Below are positions 1 to 9,890 of a stretch of 64,000 bases of DNA, in pieces. The DNA comes from Callorhinus ursinus. Taxonomy: Eukaryota > Chordata > Mammalia > Carnivora > Otariidae. The position numbers and the translations under genes were made by a program. Numbering within the stretch: position 1 is the stretch's first letter; every line of letters begins with the position of its first letter. A model generated the notes under the pieces. The model saw only the letters and a program-made list of their open reading frames with translations, searched no databases and was not told where the DNA came from. Location: NCBI RefSeq assembly GCF_003265705.1, contig NW_020312848.1:58934801-58998800 (forward strand), read 5' to 3'.

Positions 1-443
1 AGTGGAAGCATGACCTCAACTGTCATTGGACATGTTACTTTTCATGGTGTGTGATTTTCTTCTCTAATTTGAGGCAATTTAATTTTCTGCCCACTTCACA
101 AAGAAATGTCAGGCTGAATGACTAGAGCATTGATGTTGAACATCTTTCTTCACACATTGTATTTACAGTAAAATTGATTCTGTTATCCTTGATATCACTG
201 AATAAAGGCAAAAACTGCGATACACTTTAGTATATACTCACTTTGAAAATAAGAGTTTGGACACAAATTACAGACATATTTATAAAACGTCTTAGTAGAA
301 ATGTGAAGTTTTAAAAACAAATTTTAGTAAACAAATGAGAAAAGCCATTATTGAAAAACAATAATGTATTATTTGTGTTCTCTAAAATTTCAGGATGAAT
401 TATATATTGGAAAAGATTCAGTACTTGAATGGTGTACTCACTT
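1..443. other. Unassigned AT-rich DNA
   Basis: No open frame, repeat family or RNA gene is recognisable before the first Can-SINE. It is ordinary AT-rich single-copy-looking sequence. Confidence 0.5.
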
Positions 444-459
444 TAAATTTTATAGATCA

Positions 460-547
460 GGGGCACCTGGCTGGCTCAGTAGGTGGAGCATGAGACTCTT
501 GATCTCGGGGTCGTGAATTTGAGCCCCATGTTGGGGGTAGAGATTAC

Positions 548-591
<44 letters not shown>

Positions 592-602
592 ACTTAAAAA
601 AA
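460..602 (+). mobile_element. Can-SINE, short form without CT-rich region
   Basis: The tRNA-Lys-like head (ggggcacctggctggctcag) is followed by a B-box-like segment (gaatttgagcccc), then directly by 'agattacttaaat' and an (AAAT)n tail at about 550-592. There is no CT-rich stretch, so this is the short subtype also seen at 27687 and 35625. It is flanked by an imperfect 16-bp target-site duplication, TAAATTTTATAGATCA at 444-459 against TAAATTTTATTGCTCA at 603-618. The two mismatches suggest moderate age. Confidence 0.93.
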
Positions 603-625
603 TAAATTTTATTGCTCAAAACAGA

Positions 626-872
626 ATAGTGGTTAAAAGAACAGTCTCTGGAACCAGACTGTTTACACACTGGTTCTACTGTTTACCAGCTCTATCATCT
701 TAGGTGAGTTACATAACATTGCTGGACCTGTTTCCTTATTGATTAATTGAAAGTACTAGAATTCCTACCTCATAAGATTGTCATGAAGTTAAAATAGTAA
801 GTTTAAATCACTTTTAAGAGTCCTTAGCACATGATGGTGTACAATAAATATTCATTACTAATATTAACATCT
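626..872 (+). mobile_element. MIR SINE, near full length
   Basis: The order of diagnostic MIR blocks is preserved: 'agtggttaaaagaacagtctctggaaccagactg', the core 'taggtgagttacataacattgctgg', 'cctacctcataagattgtcatgaag', and the tail 'gtgtacaataaatattcattact'. This is an ancient, pre-carnivoran SINE with many substitutions and no detectable target-site duplication. Confidence 0.85.
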
Positions 873-1537
873 TATTAACTGGTTTTATTATTATGCTGTT
901 TCAAAATATATTTGCTCTGATTAGTCTATTTTACTGTATATTAGGGAAAAGTATATTAATGTAACACATATGTTTTATAATTATTCTAGAGGATTCTTAA
1001 TTCATAAATATCAATAAATATCTAATAATAGGACTTATTTACTAACCCACATGAAATTTTTGTCTACCTCCTCCTTTAATCCAACACAGCCATTCAATCT
1101 AGCTGCTTCAGGATAGAAGGCACCATTTCTTACTGGGTTATTCATCTTTATTATCTAACGCTGGCTTGGCACATAGTACATTCTCAGTAAATATTGATTT
1201 AATCCAATCTTTCTCAAAATAAACATTCCACTTTATTTCTACATTTGTCTATCTAGCCAATATACCCAACCATCCTTAACCATACCCTGGGGCCTTTGAT
1301 CTTTTGTCTTTTCCATCTGAGGAAGAGTTAGAGCTCTCTCACCTCCTCCTTTATAGCGCTAGTCCACGGTAATGTCTGCCTCCTCAGACTTCCTGCAATC
1401 AGATTCAATGCAATAGAATTTAGCACTACATTGATTTAGTTGAATGTTGAATTTGACTCTTCAATTGGATCACGTGCAAGTTGGGGCAGAGATGAATTTG
1501 ATACTTCTTTTGTAACATCTTACAGTTGGTCCTCCAC
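871..1537. other. Unassigned DNA around a small L2-like piece
   Basis: Apart from the L2-like 3' fragment at 1117-1204, nothing is recognised. Frames are closed by frequent stops. Confidence 0.45.
1117..1204 (+). mobile_element. L2 LINE 3'-end fragment
   Basis: The order 'ggcaccatttcttactgg', 'tcatctttattatctaac', 'ggcacatagtacattctcagtaaatattgat' matches the L2 3' terminus (a 'tgcctggcacatagtaggtgctcaataaatattt'-like end). It is short and diverged. Confidence 0.5.
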
Positions 1538-1553
1538 AATAATTATTAATTGA

Positions 1554-1718
1554 GGGCACCTGGGTGGCTCAGTTGGTTAAGCGACTGCCTTCGGCTCAGG
1601 TCATGATCCCAGAGTCCTGGGATAGAGTCCCACGTCAGGCTCCCGGCTCAGCGGGGAGCCTGATTCTCCCTCTGACCCTCTCCCCTCTCATGCTGTTTCT
1701 CTCTTGCTTGTTCTCTGA

Positions 1719-1761
<43 letters not shown>

Positions 1762-1774
1762 AATCTTTAAAAAA
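1554..1774 (+). mobile_element. Can-SINE with perfect 16-bp TSD
   Basis: This is a full-length element with head 'gggcacctgggtggctcagt', a B-box region, a CT-rich stretch (1660-1720), and an (AAAT)n tail ending in 'aaaatctttaaaa'. The target-site duplication AATAATTATTAATTGA is identical at 1538-1553 and 1775-1790, so the copy is fairly young. Confidence 0.97.
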
Positions 1775-1790
1775 AATAATTATTAATTGA

Positions 1791-2367
1791 TAACTACCAA
1801 CACCCACACTAGGGGATCTTCCCTGCCAAATTCATCTCTCTACTTGAATTATTTGCTTTTTGTTCCAGTGTTGGAGTGTAATTATTTCAATGTTAAAGGA
1901 AGGAAGAATGAATATTGCATATTGTATGTCACACACACACACCCATACACCCATCGTATGAAGTTGGGAAATTAGGGCAGGATTCTAGCTTCTGACTCTG
2001 GGACACTGAATGAGTACATATTTCCTTTATACTCATATGCCAACTGGGGACTAAATCAGTTGGCCCTATACATGGTTTCTATTGTTATGAGGGTTGGGGG
2101 ATGACAGAGCAAATGACTTGGAGTTTACTGAGTCCAACACAGCTATTAATCAGTTATAGAGACCATTAAGCATCTACTAATATAATTTCATTTGCTATTT
2201 TAATGTATTTTCCATTTCTAAAAAACTAGTATACTAGTTCTAATTCTCTAAAGAATCACTTCAAGAGATTCAAAGTTTTAGTGCGGTTAATCAAATAATG
2301 TAGGTTTTACTATATAAATTATAACCAAATATTTTATAAGTAATAGATCACATTAATTGAAGGAGAC
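1791..2367. other. Unassigned DNA
   Basis: It holds a short CA run (1930-1942) and a 16-bp perfect palindrome AACTAGTATACTAGTT (2224-2239), both within chance expectation for a window this size. Nothing else is recognised. Confidence 0.45.
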
Positions 2368-2507
2368 ACTATTTTATCCCCATTTTATATAGATGAGGAA
2401 ATTGAAACTCCAGGAGGATCACACAGTTTAGAAATGGATGAGCCAGGATTCAAACGTAGGAAGTTTAACCTGACAGTCCTCGGGCATGACAATTGTATCA
2501 TACTGCT
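2368..2507 (-). mobile_element. MIR SINE, inverted
   Basis: Read on the plus strand it shows the reverse-complement MIR signature: 'atccccattttatatagatgaggaaattgaaac', 'atcacacagttt', 'gagccaggattcaaacgtagg', 'acctgacagtcct'. It is ancient and has no flanking duplication. Confidence 0.8.
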
Positions 2508-3502
2508 GGTGACCCTATAGGCCGCATAAACACAGCCTCTGACACCCATTTCCTTTCTGAGAGTTGATTTGCATAATAGTGATTTTCCTGGTTTCCTTGA
2601 AGGCAAAGATGGACAATAGAGCCTAGATCTGGCCAACAAGATTAACAGAAATGCTGTCTGGGTCTTTAATTTTCTACCCCGGGGGGAAAAAATAGAAAGA
2701 TGTATTAAAAGAGGCCTGTTTTTTTTCCCCTAATATTAGATATTGATATGCGAGGCTGCGATTCTTGGAGCTTTTGTAGCCATTTTACAAGTGAAAGAAA
2801 GGTCAAAAGAATTACAGAAGAAACTGTTTAAAGACTGTATATTTTTAAGCTTCTAGACAAGACCCTGTACCTCCTTTTAGATGAATGTTTTTTACTATGA
2901 GAACAGTAGTCTGTATTGCTTAGTCTATTTTTTGTTGGATATTATTACCTGCAGATCAGAACATCCTAGTAGATAAAAATATAAATTTCTAAGACTTCTT
3001 CAACTCTAAGATCTTATCATAAAATATAACATTTTACTTCTTCCAACTGGCAAAATTAGTATTCCCCTCTGAATATTTATAAGCATCTTTTGGGTTTTCT
3101 TATAGGTGTAATTGTATTTGTAAGACTGGGTTTTCTCCCATATGTACATGTTATCTATATATGTTATTCTTGGTCAGACATGAAATAAATACAAAAATTC
3201 TATTTTTTCAAGTTCGGTTTTTACTAAATATTAGATTAGCTCACCACTTTGATTCATGAATTAGCAGTTTCAACAAATGTTCTAAATTGCATCAGCAGAT
3301 TTGACAAAGAAAATCTTAATTAAAAAAATTTGGATCCGTTTGAATTATTTGACTTTTTTATATCATTTAATAATCAGGTAAATGCAAGTAAAGTTTCTTT
3401 TTATATTTAAATTGAACTTAAACTTGTATTAATATGTCAATATTTGTCAGGTGAAATCTACAGCCCCTCTCACCTAAACAATCATACATGAGGAAATGTA
3501 AA
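2508..3502. other. Unassigned AT-rich DNA
   Basis: No repeat, RNA gene or believable coding frame is seen in this kilobase. Confidence 0.45.
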
Positions 3503-3518
3503 CCTTTCCTCCAAATTT

Positions 3519-3720
3519 TTTTAAGATTTTATTTATTTATTTATTTGAGAGAGAGAGAATGAGAGAGAGAGAGAGAGAGAGCACATGAGAGGGGGAGGGT
3601 CAGGGGGAGGAGCAGACTCCCCACTGAGCAGGGAGCCTGATGCGGGACCCATCCATGGACTCCAGGATCATGACCTGAGCCGAAGGCAGTCCCTTAACCA
3701 ACTGAACCACCCGGGCGCCC
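3519..3720 (-). mobile_element. Can-SINE, inverted, perfect 16-bp TSD
   Basis: On the plus strand it begins with the reversed tail (ttaagattttatttatttat), then a GA-rich reversed CT tract (3547-3600), then the reversed B box and head ending 'gaaccacccgggcgcccc'. The duplication CCTTTCCTCCAAATTT is identical at 3503-3518 and 3721-3736. Open frames that cross it are chance frames. Confidence 0.97.
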
Positions 3721-3736
3721 CCTTTCCTCCAAATTT

Positions 3737-5499
3737 AAAAATCTGGTATTCAAACACCATACTTGCCTTCCTAGTCCTACTGGCTTTTTCCTCATATGAT
3801 TGAAGATAAGAATTAACCAACTCTTAAGGCGATTTTAGATCCTATGTAAGACAGTGTAATACATTTCTAGTTTGTTTTATTTTTTGTTTTGTTTTAATAA
3901 AACATTGGTTCATTAGGAGTTGAGCATTTTTAACATTGGAAAAATGCTCTTCATTTTTCATTTCATTGTGATAAGCTACGATGTGAAGACTTAGATTTAT
4001 GTACATTAACAGAAGCAAAAGCATAATTTCTAAACCATTAAGATAAGAATATCATTCCTTAGGGAGAAAGCAACAACAAAGAAGTGTTTAGTTAAGCCTG
4101 CCATTCATTCTGTAATTTATCTGCAGGGCCTTGACAACTGTGACGTCAAAGAACATAAAACTACAGCTTGCTGAGCCTATTTCAAATGTGAATCTTTAAT
4201 GACAACTTGCCAGTTTCAGGCTTTTGTGAATAAAAACATTGAGCAAAACTGAGAGGTTTAGATATATCACAACAGTCACCCTCTGTAATACAAAATTTTG
4301 TGAAAAAAATCGAAATTACTAAGCATTCCTACAGTGAGACATCATATAATATCCTCTGAAGATCCTTTATATGTATTACTTAAGTACATGTGTTTGACTC
4401 AAGTAAAGAAAGTACCCATTCTCCACTTAAGTGCATAATGGGGGCTCAGTAAAAGTTTGGTGATTTGAATGGTTGGGGAGGGGGTCATACCTAAGGAGAA
4501 GGGATGGAGTAACAAAGGCAAAAGCAGCAACAGAAAGAGAACTAGGTCCCCATAGACAGTGGTGAAAGCCCTTTGTGGATTTGTGGGAAGGGCACTCAGC
4601 AGTGATGCATGTATACAAACAGGAATTCTCTATCAGCTGCAATGTGCATTCTGTAGTCTGTGCCGTATGACTTGATTTAGAGGTATTGAGAAGAGACTAA
4701 GCACATGGGATTTGGCTTTGGGTAAGTATACAGACATCTAAAGTTATAGTCTGTGGGCCATGTTTGGGATAGAGCACGTTTCCTTCATCTCATATTTCCA
4801 CAAGAGAATGAGACTTCTACTCCACTGCCTAGGAGAGAATGATATTAAGGTGAATGTTTCTAATACCTCTCCTATTTAGCTTTTCCCTGAAAGGGAGAGG
4901 GAGGGATTTACTTGTTGGTGGGAGACCGAGGAAGCTGCCATCCACTGGGCCATGCCCCAAGGATTGATGGAATTTCCTCTGACTGAAGGTAAAACATAGT
5001 CCTCTGTAATTCTCACTCTTCCCTCTCCTCTCTCCTTCCCTTCTACCTTTTTCTCTATTGCCTCTTTCTCAAGCAAAGCCTTACCCTTCCTCTTTGCTTT
5101 CTGTCTGCCTGTGGCTCAGACAGAACTTTTCCACTACAGTGGTCCATTTGCGGATTGAGGTAGGAGGCCTGAGTTTTCCACTGTTGCTTGTACCAATAAC
5201 CAAGCCAGTACTGTAGATTGTTCTGTGGTGCTCCGTGTCTTCTCGCAGGAGGAAACCAGTCAACTGCTTGGCTTACTTTAATGTCCACTAAATCACTAGA
5301 TCCTGGGGAGCATCAGCTCTTAGGAAAAAAATATATTTAGAACTCTGTGGACAGAGTGGGGAATTTGAATGGTAGACACTTTTGTTATATAAGAAGTAAG
5401 AAGTAAGTGCAGAAGTCAGAAATCAATAAAGAAGTAAGAAAATCGTAAAGTTTTATAGCTTATTTAGATGATTTTTATAAAAATTAAAACAATGAAAAT
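3737..5499. other. Unassigned DNA with one perfect CRE site
   Basis: No exon or repeat is recognised. It contains a TGACGTCA palindrome at 4141-4148 (listed separately) and a small 8-bp direct repeat (agaagtaa twice, near 5391-5408). Overlapping minus-strand frames near 4876-5288 have no recognisable protein features. Confidence 0.4.
4141..4148. promoter_or_regulatory. Consensus CRE octamer TGACGTCA
   Basis: This is a perfect palindromic cAMP-response element, the CREB/ATF binding site. It lies in non-repeat sequence with no recognisable promoter or exon nearby, so any function is speculative. It contains a CpG, which is usually lost from unconstrained mammalian DNA. Confidence 0.25.
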
Positions 5500-5605
5500 A
5501 ATAATAGGCATCATTGATTGAATATATTATTATAGGCCAGGTACTGTGCTATGTGCTAAATACATTTATTATATCAATTATTCCAAACACCTTCAAACTA
5601 CAGAT
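5500..5605 (-). mobile_element. MIR SINE 3' part, inverted
   Basis: The reverse-complement MIR 3' block is visible: 'aggccaggtactgtgctatgtgct' followed by 'tacatttattatatcaattattcc'. It is diverged and lacks the MIR core. Confidence 0.55.
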
Positions 5606-6204
5606 TGACAAATTCCTATTACTAAATCATGACTACAGTTTTGCTGAAGACTGGTAAAGCCCAAATGAGTGACATAAGAAGGTTTATACATAATAGCTAA
5701 ACACATGACTCTAGCGATGTCACCTCCCTTTCCATGCCCATTTCAGACTTCGCTAATCAAGCACAACACAATCACAACCAATCTGCATTGATCCAGAGAG
5801 ATGAAATCCATTCACCATTCTGATACTGCCATAACCCCAGAAGGGTCTACATTCTTGATTTGCTATACTTACATGGCCCTTAAAATTCTAGAAATCTCAG
5901 TAGCTTGGAATTTTCTAAATAGCAAGTCACGGGCTAAGCCCACATGTACTGATAAATCAAGAGTCCTAATCTTTAGTAGTTGTTCTGTTTTGTAAACTGT
6001 TTGGGTAGTAGTTATGTCCATGATTATCCAAATGATAACAGAAGTCAATAAAAAGATGTTTTACTGATAAAAGGCTTTTTAATTTGATCACTTTCTTCTT
6101 ATCTAAGAGCTCATTTTATAGGCGAGAGGTGAGAAAAATGTGAAAATAGAACAGGCCATAAAACCTATTAAACTATATAACATTTTAAAATGGAAGGGTT
6201 TTTG
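5606..6204. other. Unassigned DNA
   Basis: Nothing is recognised. A 64-codon frame at 5801-5995 has no identifiable features. Confidence 0.4.
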
Positions 6205-6440
6205 AGTATGGTGACTTAGAACGCAACCTTTGTTGTCAAAAAGCTCTGGGTTCAATTTCTAACTCCCTTACTCTATTTCCTTGTGCGAGTTACTTAACAG
6301 TTCTACTCCTTGATTTATTCATTTGTAAAATGGGGCTAATCAGTAATACTCACTGCATGGGCTTGATGGAAAGATTGAATGAGATAGGGTATCTGAGAGC
6401 GCTTAGACCTGTGCATACATAGACCATTATTTTTATATAT
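6205..6440 (+). mobile_element. MIR SINE
   Basis: MIR blocks appear in order: 'gtgacttagaacgcaacc', 'gctctgggttcaatttctaac', 'cgagttacttaacag', 'catttgtaaaatggggctaat', 'gattgaatgagatagggtat', 'agcgcttagacctgtgcata'. It is ancient and close to complete. Confidence 0.85.
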
Positions 6441-6606
6441 TATTGCATATTAGTAACAAAAGACAGAGGTGATAGAGTTCATGGCCTTCAAACCATGCTC
6501 CTCATAGAGAAAATTAGCATGGGTTTGGCTATAAAATTTCATTTGAACAATGAGTAATGTAATGCTTTCTGGTTTAAAACAACAGATGTAATGAAAGTAT
6601 ATTCCT

Positions 6607-6800
6607 GGGGCACCAGCGTGGCTCAGCTGGTTAAGCATCTGACTGTTGATTTAGCCTGGGGTCGCGGTCTCAGTGTTGTGGAATCAAGCACCTCATCGGG
6701 CTCTGCGCTCAGCAAGGCATCTGCTTCTCTCCCTCTCCCTTCTGTCCTCCCTCTGCTCCTGCTCTCTCTCTCAAATAAATAATCTTAAAAAAAAAAAAAA
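6607..6800 (+). mobile_element. Can-SINE with degenerate 14-bp TSD
   Basis: The head 'ggggcaccagcgtggctcag', diverged B-box region, CT tract and short tail ending in A14 are all present. The duplication is GAAAGTATATTCCT (6593-6606) against GAAAGGATATTCCC (6801-6814). The body divergence suggests an older copy than 1554 or 37842. Confidence 0.95.
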
Positions 6801-6824
6801 GAAAGGATATTCCCCTGTAAGTAA

Positions 6825-6935
6825 TGACTAAGTGGGCGACATTGGGCAATCTACCTAACTTCTCTGAAACCCATTTCTATAAAATAATGACGTCAGTTTG
6901 GATGATCTTTAATAATCTGTACAATTCTCAAAATC
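6825..6935 (+). mobile_element. MIR core fragment
   Basis: The conserved MIR centre is readable as 'acattgggcaatctacctaacttctctgaaacccatttctataaaataatga'. It contains a TGACGTCA octamer (6888-6895) that arose within the repeat. Confidence 0.7.
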
Positions 6936-8304
6936 CATTTTGAGTTCGCATTAATTATTTAGCATTGATTTAGCACTTCAAACTTTGTGCTTATCTTTGG
7001 GTTTTTACAATATTAATATCTTTATATCAATATAGTACCTAGAGAATTTCAACTGTTTCTGTTTTCCTGGCTTACTTTCTTTCTAGGAATATCACAGTAA
7101 GTAAATGCAATTTCATTACTATGAAACTGATTATTGTATTAGCTACAAATCTGAAATTATAGTCATGTTAATAACATGTGTAAAGCAGCACAGTAAGAAT
7201 AAATTGAATGTAGTGTTTCACCATTTGGAATGTGTTATTGAAAATTATATAAAGTTGTATCAAAGAGAGAAGATGCCAAAGCACTTGATCTCATTAAAAT
7301 TTCATGAAAAATGTCTGAGCTTTTGCTTATGTGTGATTCCATATGGAGAGAATCCATACTATTTACCAGGTTCTCAAATTGTCAGTGACCCAAAAATCAG
7401 AAACTGTTTCTATTACCTCTCATCTGTTTCCAATCAATTCTCACCTGACCTGTGTTCTTTATCTTTCAGTATGTTCCTCCATATTTTGCAAATGACAAAC
7501 AGGATGATAGAAGTAAGAATTGCAGCCCCTTTAATTCTGTTCCGTCTTGGGGTAAGGTAATGCATTTCTTAAAGGAGGGTGTAATATCATGCTTTCATTA
7601 AATGATTATTGAGCATTACATTGGGGAAGGTTCTTCATTCCAAGTAACAAAGCTAAATAGGGCTTTTTTAAGCAAAAAGAAGTTCATGAAAGGATCTTGG
7701 GTAATTTATAGAACCGTTGAGAAGTTTAGAGAATCAAGCATTTGCCTAGGCAGCCAAAATTATACCCGAAACCATACCTCAAAATTAATCTGATAAAGAA
7801 AGGGCAGCTGAGAGAAGAAAATGACAGCCATCCCCTGCATTTGTGCACTGATTTGACAGGCTGTGTTCTTTTTGGATGCCCGTGCAAGGAGGACCCCAGA
7901 TCATGAGTCTGGGCCCAAGACACAAGGGAAGCTGTGGAAGCAAATATTTAACATTTCTACCTTCCGTAAGTCAGACAGTCTTTGATATCAACCAAGTCTC
8001 ATTAGATGAGAGCATTCCCACAACCTAAAAATGGATTCAGATGCTGGATGGGCAAAATGAACAGACCTGTTGTTGATTCTACGTCCACCATAACCACACA
8101 GTGTGTGTCAGGTCCCGAGAAAAATGATAATGAATAATTTACATTCTTTGTTTTCAAGAGGAACAAAGTCTAGTTAGGGTAATGGTTAAATGAAAATTTG
8201 AAATTATGCAATAGGAGGTATGAAAACATAAAGAAGATGAAAATATATACCAGAATTATTTGAAAACTGTCTAGTTAGTAACTTTAAATGAATATAATGA
8301 ATCA
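6936..8304. other. Unassigned DNA including a 151-codon open frame
   Basis: The longest non-LINE frame of the window (7105-7560, plus) lies here. It has no recognisable domain, signal peptide or codon bias, and a frame of this length is expected by chance in a window this size. No repeat is recognised. Confidence 0.4.
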
Positions 8305-9142
8305 AACATTCTTCCTACACAAAAAATCCTTGGATTTTCATCTTTGACTCGTCTCTTTCACACTTCTATCTGATCTCCCAACAAATCCTGTTGACTCCTC
8401 TTCAGTTTGTATCTAGAAAAGTATCATCATCATCATCATCATCATCATCAATACTTCTAACTCCTACGGTCTGAAAAACAAAGTAGCCAATAGGAATCAA
8501 TTAAAATGGAAGTCAGAGCATGTCTCTCAGAACTTTCCAGTGGCTCTAAATCTCTTCGGGGGGGGGCGGACCCCAACTACTTAGAGTGGCCTAAAAAGCC
8601 CTACAAGTCTTGGCCTGTCCCCTCCACCACTACTGCTCTGGCCACTTCCTGCACTCTGGCATTGCCTGTACTCTGACCACACTTGCTTTCTGGCTGTTCT
8701 TCCAGCATAGGAGGTGTGTTCCTTCCTAAGGTGCTTAATCTTAATTTGTTGTTTGTTCCCTCTGCCTAGAATATTCTTCCAGAAATTGTCTACATGGCAT
8801 GTTCCTTCACCTCCTCTAGTCTTTACTGATCATACCTTGTTAGTGAACCCTTTCTGATCATTCTATTTAAAATTTCTATATCCACTCCCACCCCCAGCAT
8901 GGTATTCCCCAACCCTTCCTTGCTTTACATTTTTCCATAGCAGTTATCACTATCATATTTTATATCATTTGTTTATTTATTTATGTATCATTTGCATCCC
9001 TCCTCCCCTAGAATGTAAGCTCCATCTGAGCAAGGATTTTTCTTTCTCCAGTTAGTGCTGTATCCACAGTGCCTAAAACAGTAAGTTCTTGGCATGTAGT
9101 AAACACTCAAATGAATTTTTGTCAAATAAATGATTGAATAAA
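8305..9142 (+). mobile_element. L2 LINE 3' region
   Basis: About 840 bp follow the L2 3' end in order: 'tttcatctttgactc' and 'aacaaatcctgttgactcc', then 'tctctcagaactttccagtggct', 'cctacaagtcttggcctg', 'gttccctctgcctagaatattcttcc', 'tagaatgtaagctccatctgagcaagg', and the terminal 'aacactcaaatgaatttttgtcaaataaatgattgaat'. The reverse-transcriptase C-terminal frame is destroyed. An (ATC)n microsatellite at 8423-8450 and a run of nine G near 8568 sit inside. Confidence 0.85.
8423..8450. repeat. (ATC)9 microsatellite
   Basis: Nine uninterrupted ATC units lie inside the L2 element. It is likely length-polymorphic. Confidence 0.9.
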
Positions 9143-9649
9143 AACCCAAATTGAAGGATAAAAACACACAGAGGTTTTTTTTTTTTTGCCTTACTTTTTC
9201 TCCTTATGCCTCACAATTTATTTTTCTAGTAATTTAATTTTAGAATCTATTATTTTAACATCCTACTTTCATCCTCACTCTTGTGAATGCACAGTCCAGG
9301 AGTCCTTCTCCCCCAAATAAATGCCAGCATAAAGACACTTCTTGTCCTCTAAATATCAGGGAGAAAAGAACAAGGAAAAAGCACAATTAATAAACTGAGA
9401 CTATATCTTCCACTTGCTTCTTTTTCAATGCTTTTCTTCCTTTTGATTCTTTCTGCTAATGAGTCTCATCTTAGAATTTAATCTAGGCAGAAACATAAAT
9501 GCTCACAGTTAGGAGGGAATGTTTCCTTTGTTCAAACTTGGGAAGAAGGAAATTCTTTTCCTAAGTGTGTCCTAGGTCACCAACTTCCTCTATAACGAAG
9601 CATGACATTATTATCTTTATGTAGACTTAGTAGAGCTCCCTTTAGAGAA
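9143..9649. other. Unassigned DNA with T13 run
   Basis: A T13 tract lies at 9175-9187. No repeat family or gene is recognised. Confidence 0.4.
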
Positions 9650-9890
9650 TTTTATTAAATGAGTACTATAGACCAGGCACTCTTTAGGAGTTTTCAGAGT
9701 TGTAGTATAATGTCATTCAAAAAAGAATATTAGAGATCTAAATTATTAACCCCACATTACAGTTTAGAAAACTGAAGCTGGACAAAAATAGGCAATGTGC
9801 TCAAACTCAGCTGTCTAGGGAGGAACTTATAAGCAAACTCACGTTGGCCTGACTCCAAAAATGGTTCTCTTTCCACTTCCCTACATCCTG
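9650..9890 (-). mobile_element. MIR SINE, inverted
   Basis: Reverse-complement MIR order is seen: 'taaatgagtactatagaccaggcactctttagg', 'aaccccacattacagtttagaaaactgaagc', 'gcaatgtgctcaaactcagctg', 'cttataagcaaactcacgttggcctgactcc'. Confidence 0.75.

Noticed and set aside
460..602. tRNA gene suggested by A- and B-box-like sequence
   Set aside because: The sequence continues into a SINE body and tail with target duplications. All tRNA-like signals in the window belong to Can-SINEs.
2224..2239. 16-bp perfect palindrome AACTAGTATACTAGTT
   Set aside because: About one palindrome of this length is expected by chance in 64 kb.
7105..7560. 151-codon plus-strand open frame as a possible exon or gene
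   Set aside because: No recognisable domain, signal or codon bias. A frame of this length is expected about once by chance in 64 kb of six-frame AT-rich sequence.
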